DNA of 64,000 nt, from positions 434,001 through 498,000 of the forward strand of contig NZ_CP013635.1 of the NCBI RefSeq assembly GCF_001664485.1, read 5' to 3'. Below are positions 26,270-34,044 of this stretch, piece by piece. How positions within the stretch are numbered: position 1 is the first letter of the stretch; each line of letters begins with the position of its first letter. Source of the stretch: Rhizobium sp. N324. GTDB taxonomy: Bacteria > Pseudomonadota > Alphaproteobacteria > Rhizobiales > Rhizobiaceae. The translations under genes were made by a program, and so were the position numbers. The notes below the pieces were generated by a model. That model saw only the letters and a program-made list of their open reading frames with translations. It was not told the DNA's origin and made no database searches.

Positions 26270-26293
26270 CAAAAATCATCGCCACCACTCAAG

Positions 26294-26312
26294 TCGTATT
26301 GCGATATAATTT
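26294..26312. promoter_or_regulatory. 19-bp motif copy 1 (TCGTATTGCGATATAATTT)
   Basis: This sequence matches 27089-27107 at 18 of 19 positions. It contains the near-palindrome TATCGCAATACGA on the minus strand and a TATAAT hexamer on the plus strand. It lies in the gap between the divergent LysR gene and the small membrane-protein gene. Conservation of the whole block in two nearby gaps suggests a binding site for one regulator. Confidence 0.45.
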
Positions 26313-26479
26313 GCCGGCGTTAGCGAAGAGGAAACAGTTGCCGAAAAAAGCAACGCGGCGCCGAGGAAATAGCCACGGGCGGCCGATATTGCCGCCACTC
26401 AGGGGGAAATTACACCGTTTGCAGCTGGCACGGCGTTTGCAACGGCAATTCCATCCGTAGATCAATCGGCGACGACCCC

Positions 26480-26791
26480 ATGGCGCATCTTGTCTTGACC
26501 TGTCTTCTTCTCAGCATCGCTTCCGGCCTGAGCATGCGACGCTTTCTCCTGCCCTATCTCCCGGGCGGCGATCTCGCCGAGAAGTCCGCGCCCGTGACGA
26601 TCGTCGCAAGCGCCATTTTTCTGGGGGCGCTGGCCTTTACCGTCTCCGATCAGAACCTCTGGGCGACATCCGCTATCCTGGCGCTCGGCCTGCTGCTGGC
26701 GGTCATGTTCGACGATGCCCGACCCAAACTGACGATCGCCCTCTCCGCCATCAGCCTGGCGGTCTATCTCGGCTTTCGTTCGATCAACTGA
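26480..26791 (+). CDS. Small membrane protein, unknown
   Basis: This 103-residue protein has three hydrophobic segments (near 3-20, 40-56 and 62-77) and a fourth weaker one at the end (LTIALSAISLAVYLGFRSI). No family is recognised. The ribosome site is poor, so the start is uncertain. The hydrophobic phasing, absence of rare codons and uninterrupted frame support a real gene. It lies downstream of motif copy 1 and is convergent with the short gene at 26829. Confidence 0.5.
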   Translation: MAHLVLTCLLLSIASGLSMRRFLLPYLPGGDLAEKSAPVTIVASAIFLGALAFTVSDQNLWATSAILALGLLLAVMFDDARPKLTIALSAISLAVYLGFRSIN

Positions 26792-26828
26792 GCCATTCGG
26801 CTTTTCCAGGCGACGATCGAACACTCGC

Positions 26829-27050
26829 CTATTTGGCGATATCGAAGCCTCTGTCGAGATGTTGCATCCAAAGACGAAAATCATTCGTGAGCAGCGCCAC
26901 ATCATACCGCCACTCCGCCCGCAAAAGCTCCCAGCGGCCTGCGTCTCCACTATCAAGCAAGGCATGAACCCTCTGCCTGAGATTTTCAAACGCCTCATCG
27001 GCGGGATAAGGCACGGGGCGGTGCAATGCGGGATGCAATCGGCGTTCCAT
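26829..27050 (-). CDS. Small hypothetical protein
   Basis: This 73-residue protein starts MERRLHPALHRPVPYPADEA and is helical after that (FENLRQRVHALLDSGDAGRW, ELLRAEWRYDVALLTNDFRL). The start at 27050 has a GAGGAG site 7-8 bp upstream. A minus-strand promoter-like pair, TTGAAA (27106-27111) and TATATT (27083-27088) with 16-bp spacing, sits at the right distance upstream, and motif copy 2 overlaps its spacer. Function is unknown. Confidence 0.6.
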   Translation of the reverse strand: MERRLHPALHRPVPYPADEAFENLRQRVHALLDSGDAGRWELLRAEWRYDVALLTNDFRLWMQHLDRGFDIAK

Positions 27051-27082
27051 CAAGCTACTCCTCAACGATCGACGCCCTTTTG

Positions 27083-27111
27083 AATATATCGTATTACGAT
27101 ATAATTTCAAG
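27083..27111 (-). promoter_or_regulatory. Promoter with 19-bp motif copy 2 in its spacer
   Basis: On the minus strand TTGAAA and TATATT are 16 bp apart. Between and overlapping them is the palindrome ATATCGTAATACGATAT, part of the block 27089-27107 that is nearly identical to 26294-26312. A repressor bound here would cover the promoter. The predicted transcription start is about 25 bp before the gene at 27050. Confidence 0.5.
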
Positions 27112-27393
27112 AGACGCTGTGAGAGCCCTTTTGGGAGCCGGCGAGGTGCTTCCTGATCTGATGGGACAGCCGTGAACGCGCCGCGATACAGCCCAGGAAT
27201 TTTCACGCGGCGCGGGAAAACAATCTCTGCTGAAGAATGATTTTTCATTGTTATTCTTCATTGAGGAATAAATCCACTGAGGGAATCAGGGGGCCATCAA
27301 ACGAGAAGAAGCGTTCCGTGAGCGGCGACAGCAGCAACTTTCACCGCCTGCTTTTCGATCTCATAAACGCCTCCAAGCATGCGGAGTTAAACG
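27112..27393. other. Intergenic region with little support for genes
   Basis: This gap holds an 8-bp inverted repeat, TGAAGAAT (27231-27238) with ATTCTTCA (27253-27260). A short plus-strand frame from GTG 27318 to 27434 would encode a 38-residue peptide (NFHRLLFDLINASKHAEL), which looks protein-like but overlaps the next gene start. I see nothing firmer. Confidence 0.3.
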
Positions 27394-27600
27394 ATGACCA
27401 TGGAGAGCAAACAGGCCGGCAAGATCTGGTCTGAATGGTATGCCTGGCATCCGGTCTTGCCGATCGACGACACCGTGTTCTGGCTTGAGACCGTCTACCG
27501 GCGGCAATCCCCGGACGGTCTTTGGCAATACCGATCGTTCCGCCCCGAATCCGAGCGCCGGCAGGCCCTGGCCTCCACGCCCGTCTGTCCCGGCGCTTGA
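27394..27600 (+). CDS. Small Trp-rich hypothetical protein
   Basis: This 68-residue protein contains IWSEWYAWHPVLPIDDTVFW and LETVYRRQSPDGLWQYRSF, a Trp/Tyr-rich pattern I associate with short rhizobial hypothetical proteins of unknown role. GGAG lies about 8 bp before the ATG. It precedes the dehydrogenase gene at 27808 by about 200 bp with no clear promoter between them. Not assigned to a family. Confidence 0.5.
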   Translation: MTMESKQAGKIWSEWYAWHPVLPIDDTVFWLETVYRRQSPDGLWQYRSFRPESERRQALASTPVCPGA

Positions 27601-27807
27601 ATCCGGCAGCCGAGGATCCCGCCCAATCGATCTCCGTCGATCCAGATCGTTCGAGAGAATGCACTGGCGATGCCGGCGCAAACCCAACAATCGACCAAAT
27701 CCCGGCCGCTTTCGGCAAATAAAGTCGGAGCCGTCCTCTACAGTCATTCCCGCACGGCGCAACCCGCAGAGCCAGAATGTGCTGATCAGCCGGTGAGAGG
27801 ACCTGCC

Positions 27808-28851
27808 ATGAAGACCTACAAGATCGCCCTTCTGCCAGGAGACGGCATCGGTCGCGATGTAACGGAGGCAGCCAAGGCCGTGCTCGAAAAGGCAGCGGCG
27901 CGAAACGGATTTTCGCTTGCGACGACAAGCTATCCCTGGTCCTGCGACTACTATCTGGAGAACGGCAGCATGATGCCCAGTGATGGCATCGAAACGCTGC
28001 GCTCCTTCGATGCCATTCTTCTCGGCGCTGTCGGGTGGCCTCGCAAAGTGCCCGATTCCGTGTCGCTGCACGGGCTTCTGCTGCCGATCCGCAAGGCTTT
28101 CGTGCAATATGCCAATATCCGCCCGCACCGGCTGCTGCCGGGTGTGCAGGGCCCGTTGCGGTCGGAGAACTTCGACATCCTTTGTATCCGTGAGAATACC
28201 GAAGGCGAATATTCGGGCGCCGGCGGCCGCGTCCACCAGGGGACCGACAGCGAGGTGGCCGTGGAAACCTCGATCTTCACCCGCAAGGGCGTCGAGCGCA
28301 TCCTGCGTTTCGGCTTCGAACAAGCGCGGGCGCGGCGCGGCAAGCTTGCCTCGGTGACAAAGTCCAACGCGCAGAAATATTCGATGGTTTTCTGGGACGA
28401 GATCACCGAGAGGCTGTCCGCCGACTATCCCGATGTCGAGGTGACCAGCTATCATATCGACGCCATGGCCGCCCGCATGGTCATGGCGCCGGAGAGCCTC
28501 GATGTGGTCGTCGCTTCCAACCTGTTCGGCGACATCCTGACGGACCTTGGCGCCGCCATTCAGGGCGGGCTCGGCTTTGCAGCCTCCGCCAACATCAATC
28601 CCGATCGCTCGGCGCCGTCGATGTTCGAGCCCGTCCACGGTTCCGCGCCGGATATCGCCCATCTCGGCATCGCCAATCCGATCGCCGCCATCTGGTCGGG
28701 CGCAATGATGCTGGAGCACCTGGGAGAAACGGCTACCGCCGGAAAAGTGATGGCCGCGATCGAGGCGACGACGGCAGGCGGCATCGGCGCGAGTCCCGGC
28801 AGGGACAAGACGGACGCGATCACGGCATCGGTGTTGTCGGCGCTCGATTAG
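27808..28851 (+). CDS. Tartrate dehydrogenase / D-malate dehydrogenase-like, isocitrate-dehydrogenase fold
   Basis: This 347-residue enzyme of the isopropylmalate/isocitrate dehydrogenase family should oxidise and usually decarboxylate a 2-hydroxy dicarboxylic acid with NAD. Family motifs are LLPGDGIGRDVTEAAKAVL, the phosphate/substrate loop RPHRLLPGVQGPLRSENFD, RENTEGEYSG, the metal aspartates in YHIDAMAARMV and VASNLFGDILTDLGA, and MFEPVHGSAPDIAH. The TtuC/DmlA branch is suggested by IRENTEGEYSGAGGRVHQGT. The ATG at 27808 follows GAGAGG. It is convergent with the threonate-type genes and may handle tartrate brought in by the neighbouring TtuB-like carrier. Confidence 0.85.
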   Translation: MKTYKIALLPGDGIGRDVTEAAKAVLEKAAARNGFSLATTSYPWSCDYYLENGSMMPSDGIETLRSFDAILLGAVGWPRKVPDSVSLHGLLLPIRKAFVQYANIRPHRLLPGVQGPLRSENFDILCIRENTEGEYSGAGGRVHQGTDSEVAVETSIFTRKGVERILRFGFEQARARRGKLASVTKSNAQKYSMVFWDEITERLSADYPDVEVTSYHIDAMAARMVMAPESLDVVVASNLFGDILTDLGAAIQGGLGFAASANINPDRSAPSMFEPVHGSAPDIAHLGIANPIAAIWSGAMMLEHLGETATAGKVMAAIEATTAGGIGASPGRDKTDAITASVLSALD

Positions 28852-28911
28852 GACATGACGCCGACAAAGTGTGCGGGTTTGGCCGCCCGACCTGAATCCT
28901 GTTTTGGCCGT

Positions 28912-29580
28912 TCAATGGTCGTCGTGGTCGTGATGCGATGGAAGGTCGAGGCCGAACGTGTCGGCCAGATCGGCCACCTGTCCTGGGCTGAGGTAACGGG
29001 GATTGAGGTTGCGCAGCAGCAGATAGAGCTTTGCCGTTTCCTCCAGTTCCTCGGTCGCAAAGACCGCCGCTTCCAGGCTGTCGCCGGCGACGACGGGTCC
29101 GTGATTGGCCAGAAGCACCGACGAATACTTGCCCGCCAGCCCGCGGATGGCATCGGCCACATCAGGATCGCCGGGACGATAATAGGGCACCAGAGCGGTT
29201 TCGCCGGCGCGCATCAGATAATAGGGCGTCATCGGCGGCAGGACGGCGCGCGGATCGATCTCCGGCAGCATCGTCAGCGCCACCGCGTGGGTGGAGTGAA
29301 GATGGACGATGGCGCGGGCGCTGCCGCGCGTGTCGTAAAGGGCGGTGTGCAGCGGAATTTCCTTGGTCGGCTTGTCGCCGGAGAGCAGCCGGCCGTCCGC
29401 ATCGAGCCTGGAGATCCGGGCCGGATCGAGAAAACCCAGCGAGGCGTTGGTCGGCGTCACCAGCCAGCCGCCGTCTTCGAGCCGCAACGATATATTGCCC
29501 GACGAACCGGGTGTGAGCCCGCGCTCGAACAGCGAGCGGCCGTATCGACAGATTTCTTCACGCTGGCGCGCGTCGGACAT
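28912..29580 (-). CDS. otnC: 3-oxo-tetronate 4-phosphate decarboxylase, class II aldolase family
   Basis: This 222-residue zinc enzyme has the aldolase-II pattern: GLTPGSSGNIS for the phosphate, acid E74 (KEIPLH), zinc ligands H93 and H95 (VHLHST), and H160 (ANHGPV). A His/Asp-rich tail ends the protein. In the characterised acid-sugar pathway OtnC decarboxylates 3-oxo-tetronate 4-phosphate to dihydroxyacetone phosphate and CO2. The gene lies 16 bp after the LacI-type repressor gene on the same strand, opposite the MFS-LtnD-OtnI-OtnK arm. L-fuculose/ribulose-phosphate aldolases are related, but the kinase and isomerase next door favour OtnC. Confidence 0.85.
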   Translation of the reverse strand: MSDARQREEICRYGRSLFERGLTPGSSGNISLRLEDGGWLVTPTNASLGFLDPARISRLDADGRLLSGDKPTKEIPLHTALYDTRGSARAIVHLHSTHAVALTMLPEIDPRAVLPPMTPYYLMRAGETALVPYYRPGDPDVADAIRGLAGKYSSVLLANHGPVVAGDSLEAAVFATEELEETAKLYLLLRNLNPRYLSPGQVADLADTFGLDLPSHHDHDDH

Positions 29581-29596
29581 GACATTTCCTCCAAGA

Positions 29597-30595
29597 TTAC
29601 GCGGTTGCGCCGTCGATCAGTTCGAAACCGAGATCGACGGCCTGGGGCGGCGCGTTGGCGACGACCAGCTGCGCGGCGATCTGTCCGGTCGCCACACGCG
29701 GCGTGCGGATGGTCGACAAGGGCTGCGGCATTGCCCGGCCGATATCGAGGCCGTTATAGCCAAAAATGGCGAGCTTCGAGGGGATAGCGATGCCCTCGGC
29801 CAGACAGTGGAAGTAACCGCCCAGCGCCATATCGTCGTTGGAAAAGTAAACCGCATCGAGATCCGCCGTCCGGGCAAGCAGACGCTCCAGCCCCAGCCTG
29901 CCGTTTTCCACGGATGAAGCGCCGGCGAGAATTTCGCGATCGACGAGAGGCGCGCCGCCGGCCTCCAGCGTTTCGCAGAAACTGGAAAACCGTTTGCCGG
30001 CGCGGGTATCACGGTTGAGATCGTGACCGACATAGCCGATCCGGCGATAGCCCCGCTTCAGCAGGAATGCAGCGCTCTCCCGCCCGGCCGCGCGGTTCGA
30101 GAAACCGACCGCGATGTCGAGCGCATCTCCGTCGAGATCGAGCAGTTCCACGACTCGGCATCCGCTGGCACGCAGCATTTTCATTGTCCCCTCGGTGTGC
30201 TCGTATCCCGCCAGCATGACCGCCGCCGGCCGCCAGGCGAGCATCGCAGCAGCGAGCGCCTCCTCCTTGCCCGGATCATAGTCGGTGACCGAGAACACCG
30301 CCTGGTACCGGTTTTCCTCCAGGACGGCGCTGGCGCCGCGCAGCACATCGGGGAAGACGATATTGGACAGCGAGGGAATGACGAAGGCAACAAGACGCGA
30401 ACCGGTGGAGGCCAGCGTTCCGGCGATCCGGTTCGGCACATAGCCCAACCGCTCGACGGCAGCCATCACCCGCTCCCGCGTCTTGCCGGAAAACGAGCCG
30501 TGATTGCGCAGCACGCGTGACACCGTGCTCTCGCCGACACCGGCCGCGTCCGCGACCTCGGCAAGCGTTACCGTCACCTGCTGTTTGAATTCCAT
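29597..30595 (-). CDS. LacI-family repressor of the C4 acid-sugar locus
   Basis: This 332-residue repressor has the LacI helix-turn-helix at residues 8-30 (VTLAEVADAAGVGESTVSRV), a hinge helix (YVPNRIAGTLAS) and a sugar-binding-protein-like effector domain (about 62-332; LVAFVIPSLSNIVFPDVLRG). It belongs to the GntR-type (gluconate) branch by the hinge pattern. It is transcribed with OtnC and divergently from the MFS-LtnD-OtnI-OtnK genes. Three palindromes of a LacI type lie in the intergenic region, so it should repress both arms until an acid sugar or pathway intermediate binds. The ATG at 30595 begins the HTH; upstream frame is shadow. Confidence 0.88.
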   Translation of the reverse strand: MEFKQQVTVTLAEVADAAGVGESTVSRVLRNHGSFSGKTRERVMAAVERLGYVPNRIAGTLASTGSRLVAFVIPSLSNIVFPDVLRGASAVLEENRYQAVFSVTDYDPGKEEALAAAMLAWRPAAVMLAGYEHTEGTMKMLRASGCRVVELLDLDGDALDIAVGFSNRAAGRESAAFLLKRGYRRIGYVGHDLNRDTRAGKRFSSFCETLEAGGAPLVDREILAGASSVENGRLGLERLLARTADLDAVYFSNDDMALGGYFHCLAEGIAIPSKLAIFGYNGLDIGRAMPQPLSTIRTPRVATGQIAAQLVVANAPPQAVDLGFELIDGATA

Positions 30596-30703
30596 CTTAT
30601 GTTTGAACCCGAGCTCTTTTTTGGAATGGCTGCCGGCATATCCGCCAGCAACCGCCGCGCTGCCACCATTTTTCACCGCTCTCGCGAAGAAGCAAGGATT
30701 TTT

Positions 30704-30717
30704 TGGCAGCGCTACCA
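30704..30717. promoter_or_regulatory. LacI-type operator O1 (one mismatch)
   Basis: TGGCAGCGCTACCA matches the palindrome TGGCAGCGCTGCCA with one mismatch. It is centred 23 bp from O2 and lies on the repressor-gene side, about 110 bp upstream of that gene. The central CG is typical of LacI/GalR operators. Confidence 0.75.
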
Positions 30718-30726
30718 ATTTGCCAT

Positions 30727-30740
30727 TGGCAGCGCTGCCA
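30727..30740. promoter_or_regulatory. LacI-type operator O2 (perfect palindrome)
   Basis: TGGCAGCGCTGCCA is a perfect 14-bp palindrome. It falls between a possible -35 (TTGCCA, 30720-30725) and -10 (TAGATT, 30744-30749; 18-bp spacing) reading toward the MFS gene. A repressor bound here would block that promoter. Confidence 0.8.
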
Positions 30741-30757
30741 AAATAGATTATTGACAA

Positions 30758-30771
30758 TGGCAGCGCTGCCA
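30758..30771. promoter_or_regulatory. LacI-type operator O3 (perfect palindrome)
   Basis: This is a second perfect copy of TGGCAGCGCTGCCA, centred 31 bp from O2, about three helical turns. It abuts TTGACA (30751-30756) and lies 66-79 bp before the MFS start, so it probably lies at or just downstream of a transcription start. With O1 and O2 it could support looping or cooperative binding. Confidence 0.8.
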
Positions 30772-30836
30772 AAAATGGACTGGCGTGCTGCGGGAGGATC
30801 GACTGGAGACCGCGGCAACAATTGGAGGAGAAAATC

Positions 30837-32153
30837 ATGACTCTACAGACGCAGGCGCCACCCATTGGCGCACATCCCGCCCGGACGGCGGAAGACCGCG
30901 CCTATGCCAAGGTGTTCTGGCGCATCGTGCCATTCCTGATGCTGTGTTACGTGGTCGCCTATCTCGATCGCGTCAATGTCGGCTTCGCCAAGCTGCAGAT
31001 GTCGAGCGAACTCGGTCTGTCCGAAGCCGCCTATGGCATCGGCGCAGGAATTTTCTTCATCGGCTATTTTCTGTTCGAGGTGCCGAGCAACGTCATCATG
31101 AACAAGGTTGGCGCGCGGATGTGGATCGCCCGCATTATGGTCACCTGGGGCATCATTTCCGCCGCCTTTATGTTCACCTCGTCGGAAACCGTCTTCTATC
31201 TGCTGCGTTTCCTGCTGGGCGTTGCCGAAGCCGGTTTTTTTCCCGGCATCATTCTCTATCTGACGGCGTGGTATCCGGCCGATCGCCGCGCCAGGATCAT
31301 CACCACCTTCATGTCCGCGATCCCGATATCGGCGATTTTCGGCAACCCGCTTTCGGGCCTCCTGATGGACAGTTTCCACGGTACGCACGGCCTTTCCGGC
31401 TGGCAGTGGATGTTCCTGATCGAAGCCATTCCGGCCATTCTTTTCGGGATCGCCACCTTCTTCTATCTTGATGATACGATCCGAGACGCGAAATGGCTGA
31501 ACGATGAGGAAAAGCGCGTGCTGACCGCCAATATCGAGGCGGAGAACCGGGTCAAGACGACAAGCCCGCACAGCATTGCGGCGACGCTGACCGACCGCCG
31601 CGTCTGGCTGATGTGCCTGATCTATTTCTGCTTCGTGCTCGGGCAATACGGCCTGAATTTCTGGATGCCTTCAATCGTGAAAGCCTCAGGCGTCAGCGGA
31701 AACTTCAATATCGGCCTGATTTCCGCTATTCCCTATATCTGCACATTCGTCGTCATGCTGGCGCTCGGGCGCTCTGCCGACAGGCTGCGCGAACGCCGCT
31801 GGCACCTCGTCATCCCGGCCGTCATCGCTGCGGGTGGTTTTGTCGCGGCGACGATGGCGACCAGCACGGCGGTCTCGATCGCCTGCCTCTCGCTGGCGGC
31901 CGCAGGCGCCATCAGTTGCGCGCCGCTCTTCTGGTCGCTTCCGACAGCCTTTCTTGCCGGCACGGGTGCGGCGGCCGGCATTGCCTGGATCAATTCGGTC
32001 GGCAATCTTGCCGGGTTCCTCGGGCCGTTTCTGGTAGGCTATCTGAAGGACTTCACCGGCACCAACAGCGCCGGCATGTATCTGCTGGCGGCTGCCTTGA
32101 TCATTGGTTCGCTGGCCGTGCTGACGGTTCCTGCGAAAACCGTCAATCGCTGA
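30837..32153 (+). CDS. MFS transporter, anion:cation symporter family (TtuB/GarP/ExuT-like)
   Basis: This 438-residue inner-membrane carrier has 12 predicted helices. The ACS signature FLMLCYVVAYLDRVNVGFAK lies near residues 30-50, and the second motif LRFLLGVAEAGFFPGIILYL near 125-145. These carriers take up sugar acids such as tartrate, glucarate, galactonate or threonate with protons. The ATG at 30837 is preferred: GGAGGAG (30823-30829) is its ribosome site, although the frame starts a little earlier. The position directly after the operators, and before LtnD, OtnI and OtnK, makes a C4 acid sugar the likely substrate. Confidence 0.88.
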   Translation: MTLQTQAPPIGAHPARTAEDRAYAKVFWRIVPFLMLCYVVAYLDRVNVGFAKLQMSSELGLSEAAYGIGAGIFFIGYFLFEVPSNVIMNKVGARMWIARIMVTWGIISAAFMFTSSETVFYLLRFLLGVAEAGFFPGIILYLTAWYPADRRARIITTFMSAIPISAIFGNPLSGLLMDSFHGTHGLSGWQWMFLIEAIPAILFGIATFFYLDDTIRDAKWLNDEEKRVLTANIEAENRVKTTSPHSIAATLTDRRVWLMCLIYFCFVLGQYGLNFWMPSIVKASGVSGNFNIGLISAIPYICTFVVMLALGRSADRLRERRWHLVIPAVIAAGGFVAATMATSTAVSIACLSLAAAGAISCAPLFWSLPTAFLAGTGAAAGIAWINSVGNLAGFLGPFLVGYLKDFTGTNSAGMYLLAAALIIGSLAVLTVPAKTVNR

Positions 32154-32157
32154 ACTC

Positions 32158-32262
32158 GCGCATAACCCCGAAAATCGGAATCGATTTTCGGAAAGGATTA
32201 TGCGCAAATTCAAAATGTTAGAGCGTCCTCAGCGCGTCTTGTAGACGCACGGCGCTCTAAAG
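32158..32262. repeat. Palindromic intergenic mosaic repeat, rhizobial type
   Basis: There are two stem-loops. The first pairs GCGCATAA (32158-32165) with TTATGCGC (32198-32205) and inside it CCGAAAATCG (32168-32177) with CGATTTTCGG (32182-32191). The second contains GCGTCT (32234-32239) with AGACGC (32243-32248) and outer TTAGAGCG/GGCGCTCTAA ends. I recognise both as common dispersed repeats of Rhizobium intergenic DNA. The linker CAAAATGTTAGAG (32211-32223) recurs at 41752-41764. Confidence 0.75.
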
Positions 32263-32263
32263 T

Positions 32264-32299
32264 CCCTCCGGGATTGCACCCGGAGGGCACAGAGTTTTT
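32264..32299 (+). terminator. Hairpin with T5 between MFS and LtnD genes
   Basis: CCCTCCGGG (32264-32272) pairs perfectly with CCCGGAGGG (32279-32287) around a 6-nt loop, and TTTTT occurs at 32295-32299. It may act as a weak terminator or attenuator inside the operon, which lies 25 bp before the LtnD start. Confidence 0.55.
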
Positions 32300-32323
32300 C
32301 TCACAAGACTGGAGAACCTCCTC

Positions 32324-33262
32324 ATGTCGCCATTTGCTGAAAACTCGGGGCCTGCCGTCGTTGCTGCCGTCATCGGTCTTGGTTCCATGGGGCTCGGAAT
32401 GGCCCGGTCGATGAAGCACGCCGGGCTCGATGTCGTTGGATATGACATCACGCCGGCAGCCGTGGACCGGTTCATCGCCGATGGCGGACGTGGGGCGGCG
32501 ACCCCGGCCGGCGCGGCGAAGGAGGCCGACATCGTCGTCTCCGTCGTCGTCAACGGCGCGCAGACCGAGGCCGTGTTGTTCGGGCCTGACGGCGTCGCGC
32601 AGGCGATGAAACCCGGAGCGGTGTTCATCTCGTCGGCAACCATGGATCCCGCCGTCGCCCGCGATCTGGCACAAAGGGTGGAGGCTCTCGGCCTGCACTA
32701 TCTCGACGCGCCGATTTCGGGCGGCGCGGCCAAGGCGGCGCGCGGCGAACTGACGATCATGGCGTCCGGCTCCAGACAGGCTTTCGCCACCGCCCGGCCG
32801 GGTCTCAACGCCATGGCCGGCAAGGTCTACGAACTCGGCGACGCCGCCGGAGCAGGCGCGGCCTTCAAGATGATCAACCAGCTTCTCGCCGGCGTGCACA
32901 TCGCAGCCGCCTGCGAAGCCATAACCTTTGCCGCCAAGCAAGGCCTCGACCTCGACAAGGTCTATGAGGTGATCACGGCCTCGGCCGGCAATTCGTGGAT
33001 GTTCGAAAACCGCGTGCCGCATGTGCTGGCCGGAGACTATACGCCGCTCAGCAGCATCGAGATTTTCGTCAAGGATCTCGGCATCGTCCAGGACATGGCC
33101 CGCTCCGAGCGTTATCCGGTGCCGCTCGCGGCAGCGGCGCTGCAAATGTATCTGGCCGCCGCCGGCGCCGGCATGGGCCGTGATGACGATTCCTCGCTCG
33201 CACGGCTCTATGCCCAGCTTTCCGGCGCCGAATTGCCCGGTTCCAACAAAGGGGAACGCTAG
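32324..33262 (+). CDS. ltnD: L-threonate 2-dehydrogenase-like (beta-hydroxyacid dehydrogenase family)
   Basis: This 312-residue NAD-dependent enzyme has the Rossmann motif GLGSMG (18-23), the substrate loop DAPISGG (128-134) and the catalytic lysine K182 with N185 (KMINQLLAG). It is of the 3-hydroxyisobutyrate dehydrogenase type. Beside OtnI, OtnK and OtnC it best fits LtnD, which oxidises L-threonate to 2-oxo-tetronate. The D-erythronate enzyme belongs to other families in some bacteria, so the stereochemistry of the substrate is inferred. The gap from the MFS gene holds the repeat and hairpin described separately. The OtnI gene follows after 2 bp. Confidence 0.85.
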   Translation: MSPFAENSGPAVVAAVIGLGSMGLGMARSMKHAGLDVVGYDITPAAVDRFIADGGRGAATPAGAAKEADIVVSVVVNGAQTEAVLFGPDGVAQAMKPGAVFISSATMDPAVARDLAQRVEALGLHYLDAPISGGAAKAARGELTIMASGSRQAFATARPGLNAMAGKVYELGDAAGAGAAFKMINQLLAGVHIAAACEAITFAAKQGLDLDKVYEVITASAGNSWMFENRVPHVLAGDYTPLSSIEIFVKDLGIVQDMARSERYPVPLAAAALQMYLAAAGAGMGRDDDSSLARLYAQLSGAELPGSNKGER

Positions 33263-33264
33263 CC

Positions 33265-34041
33265 ATGCCGGTTTTCGCCGCCAATCTGACGATGATGTTC
33301 AACGAATGGACATTCCTCGACCGCTTCGACGCCGCAGCCGATGCCGGCTTTGCCGCCGTCGAATATCTTTTTCCCTATGAAGCCGCGCCGGAGGCAATCG
33401 CCGAACGGCTTGCCCGCAACAATCTGCAGCAGGCCTTGTTCAACCTGCCGCCGGGCGACTGGGCGGCAGGCGAGCGCGGCATCGCAGCCCTTCCCGGACG
33501 GTTCGATGCGCTAAAGGCGGATGTCGAGCGGGCACTCGACTATGCGGCGGCGACCGGCGTCAGGCGGCTCCACCTGATGGCGGGCATCGCCGACCCTCAT
33601 GACGAAACCGCCGCCGCCTCTTATCGGCGCTCCGTTACCTATGCTGCCGGGCGGCTTGCGGACAAAGGCATCGATCTCGTGCTCGAGCCGATCAACGGCC
33701 GGAACATGCCGGGATATTTCCTCAACGACTTCGGCGCCGCCGAAAAGCTGATTGCCGAATGCGGCCTGCCCAACCTGAAACTCCAGTTCGACATCTATCA
33801 TCGCCAGATCATCCATGGCGACGTCACGATGGCGTTGCGGCGCCTGCTGCCGATCACCGGCCACATCCAGATCGCCAGCGTGCCGTCCCGCAACGAGCCG
33901 GACGGGGAAGAACTGAACTATCCCTATCTGTTCGGCGAAATCGACCGCCTGGGTTACGACGGGTTCATCGGCTGCGAATACGTCCCGCGCGGCCACACAC
34001 TGGACGGCCTCGGCTGGTTCAGACCTTTTGCACGGAGCTAG
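33265..34041 (+). CDS. otnI: 2-oxo-tetronate isomerase (hydroxypyruvate-isomerase-like TIM barrel)
   Basis: This 258-residue AP-endonuclease-2-type TIM barrel has metal ligands E141 (LVLEPINGRN), D176 (LQFDIYHRQ), Q202 (HIQIAS) and E238 (GCEYVPRG), the spacing of E. coli Hyi. It should interconvert 2-oxo- and 3-oxo-tetronate, the step between LtnD and OtnK. Hydroxypyruvate isomerase is the alternative reading of the same fold. It is packed 2 bp after LtnD and 3 bp before OtnK, so the three are translated from one message. Confidence 0.87.
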   Translation: MPVFAANLTMMFNEWTFLDRFDAAADAGFAAVEYLFPYEAAPEAIAERLARNNLQQALFNLPPGDWAAGERGIAALPGRFDALKADVERALDYAAATGVRRLHLMAGIADPHDETAAASYRRSVTYAAGRLADKGIDLVLEPINGRNMPGYFLNDFGAAEKLIAECGLPNLKLQFDIYHRQIIHGDVTMALRRLLPITGHIQIASVPSRNEPDGEELNYPYLFGEIDRLGYDGFIGCEYVPRGHTLDGLGWFRPFARS

Positions 34042-34044
34042 ACA

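Noticed and set aside
30751..30779. TTGACA followed at 17 bp by AAAATG as the main MFS promoter
   Set aside because: The -10 match is poor. TTGCCA-18-TAGATT slightly upstream is at least as good, so I did not commit to the TTGACA element as the promoter.
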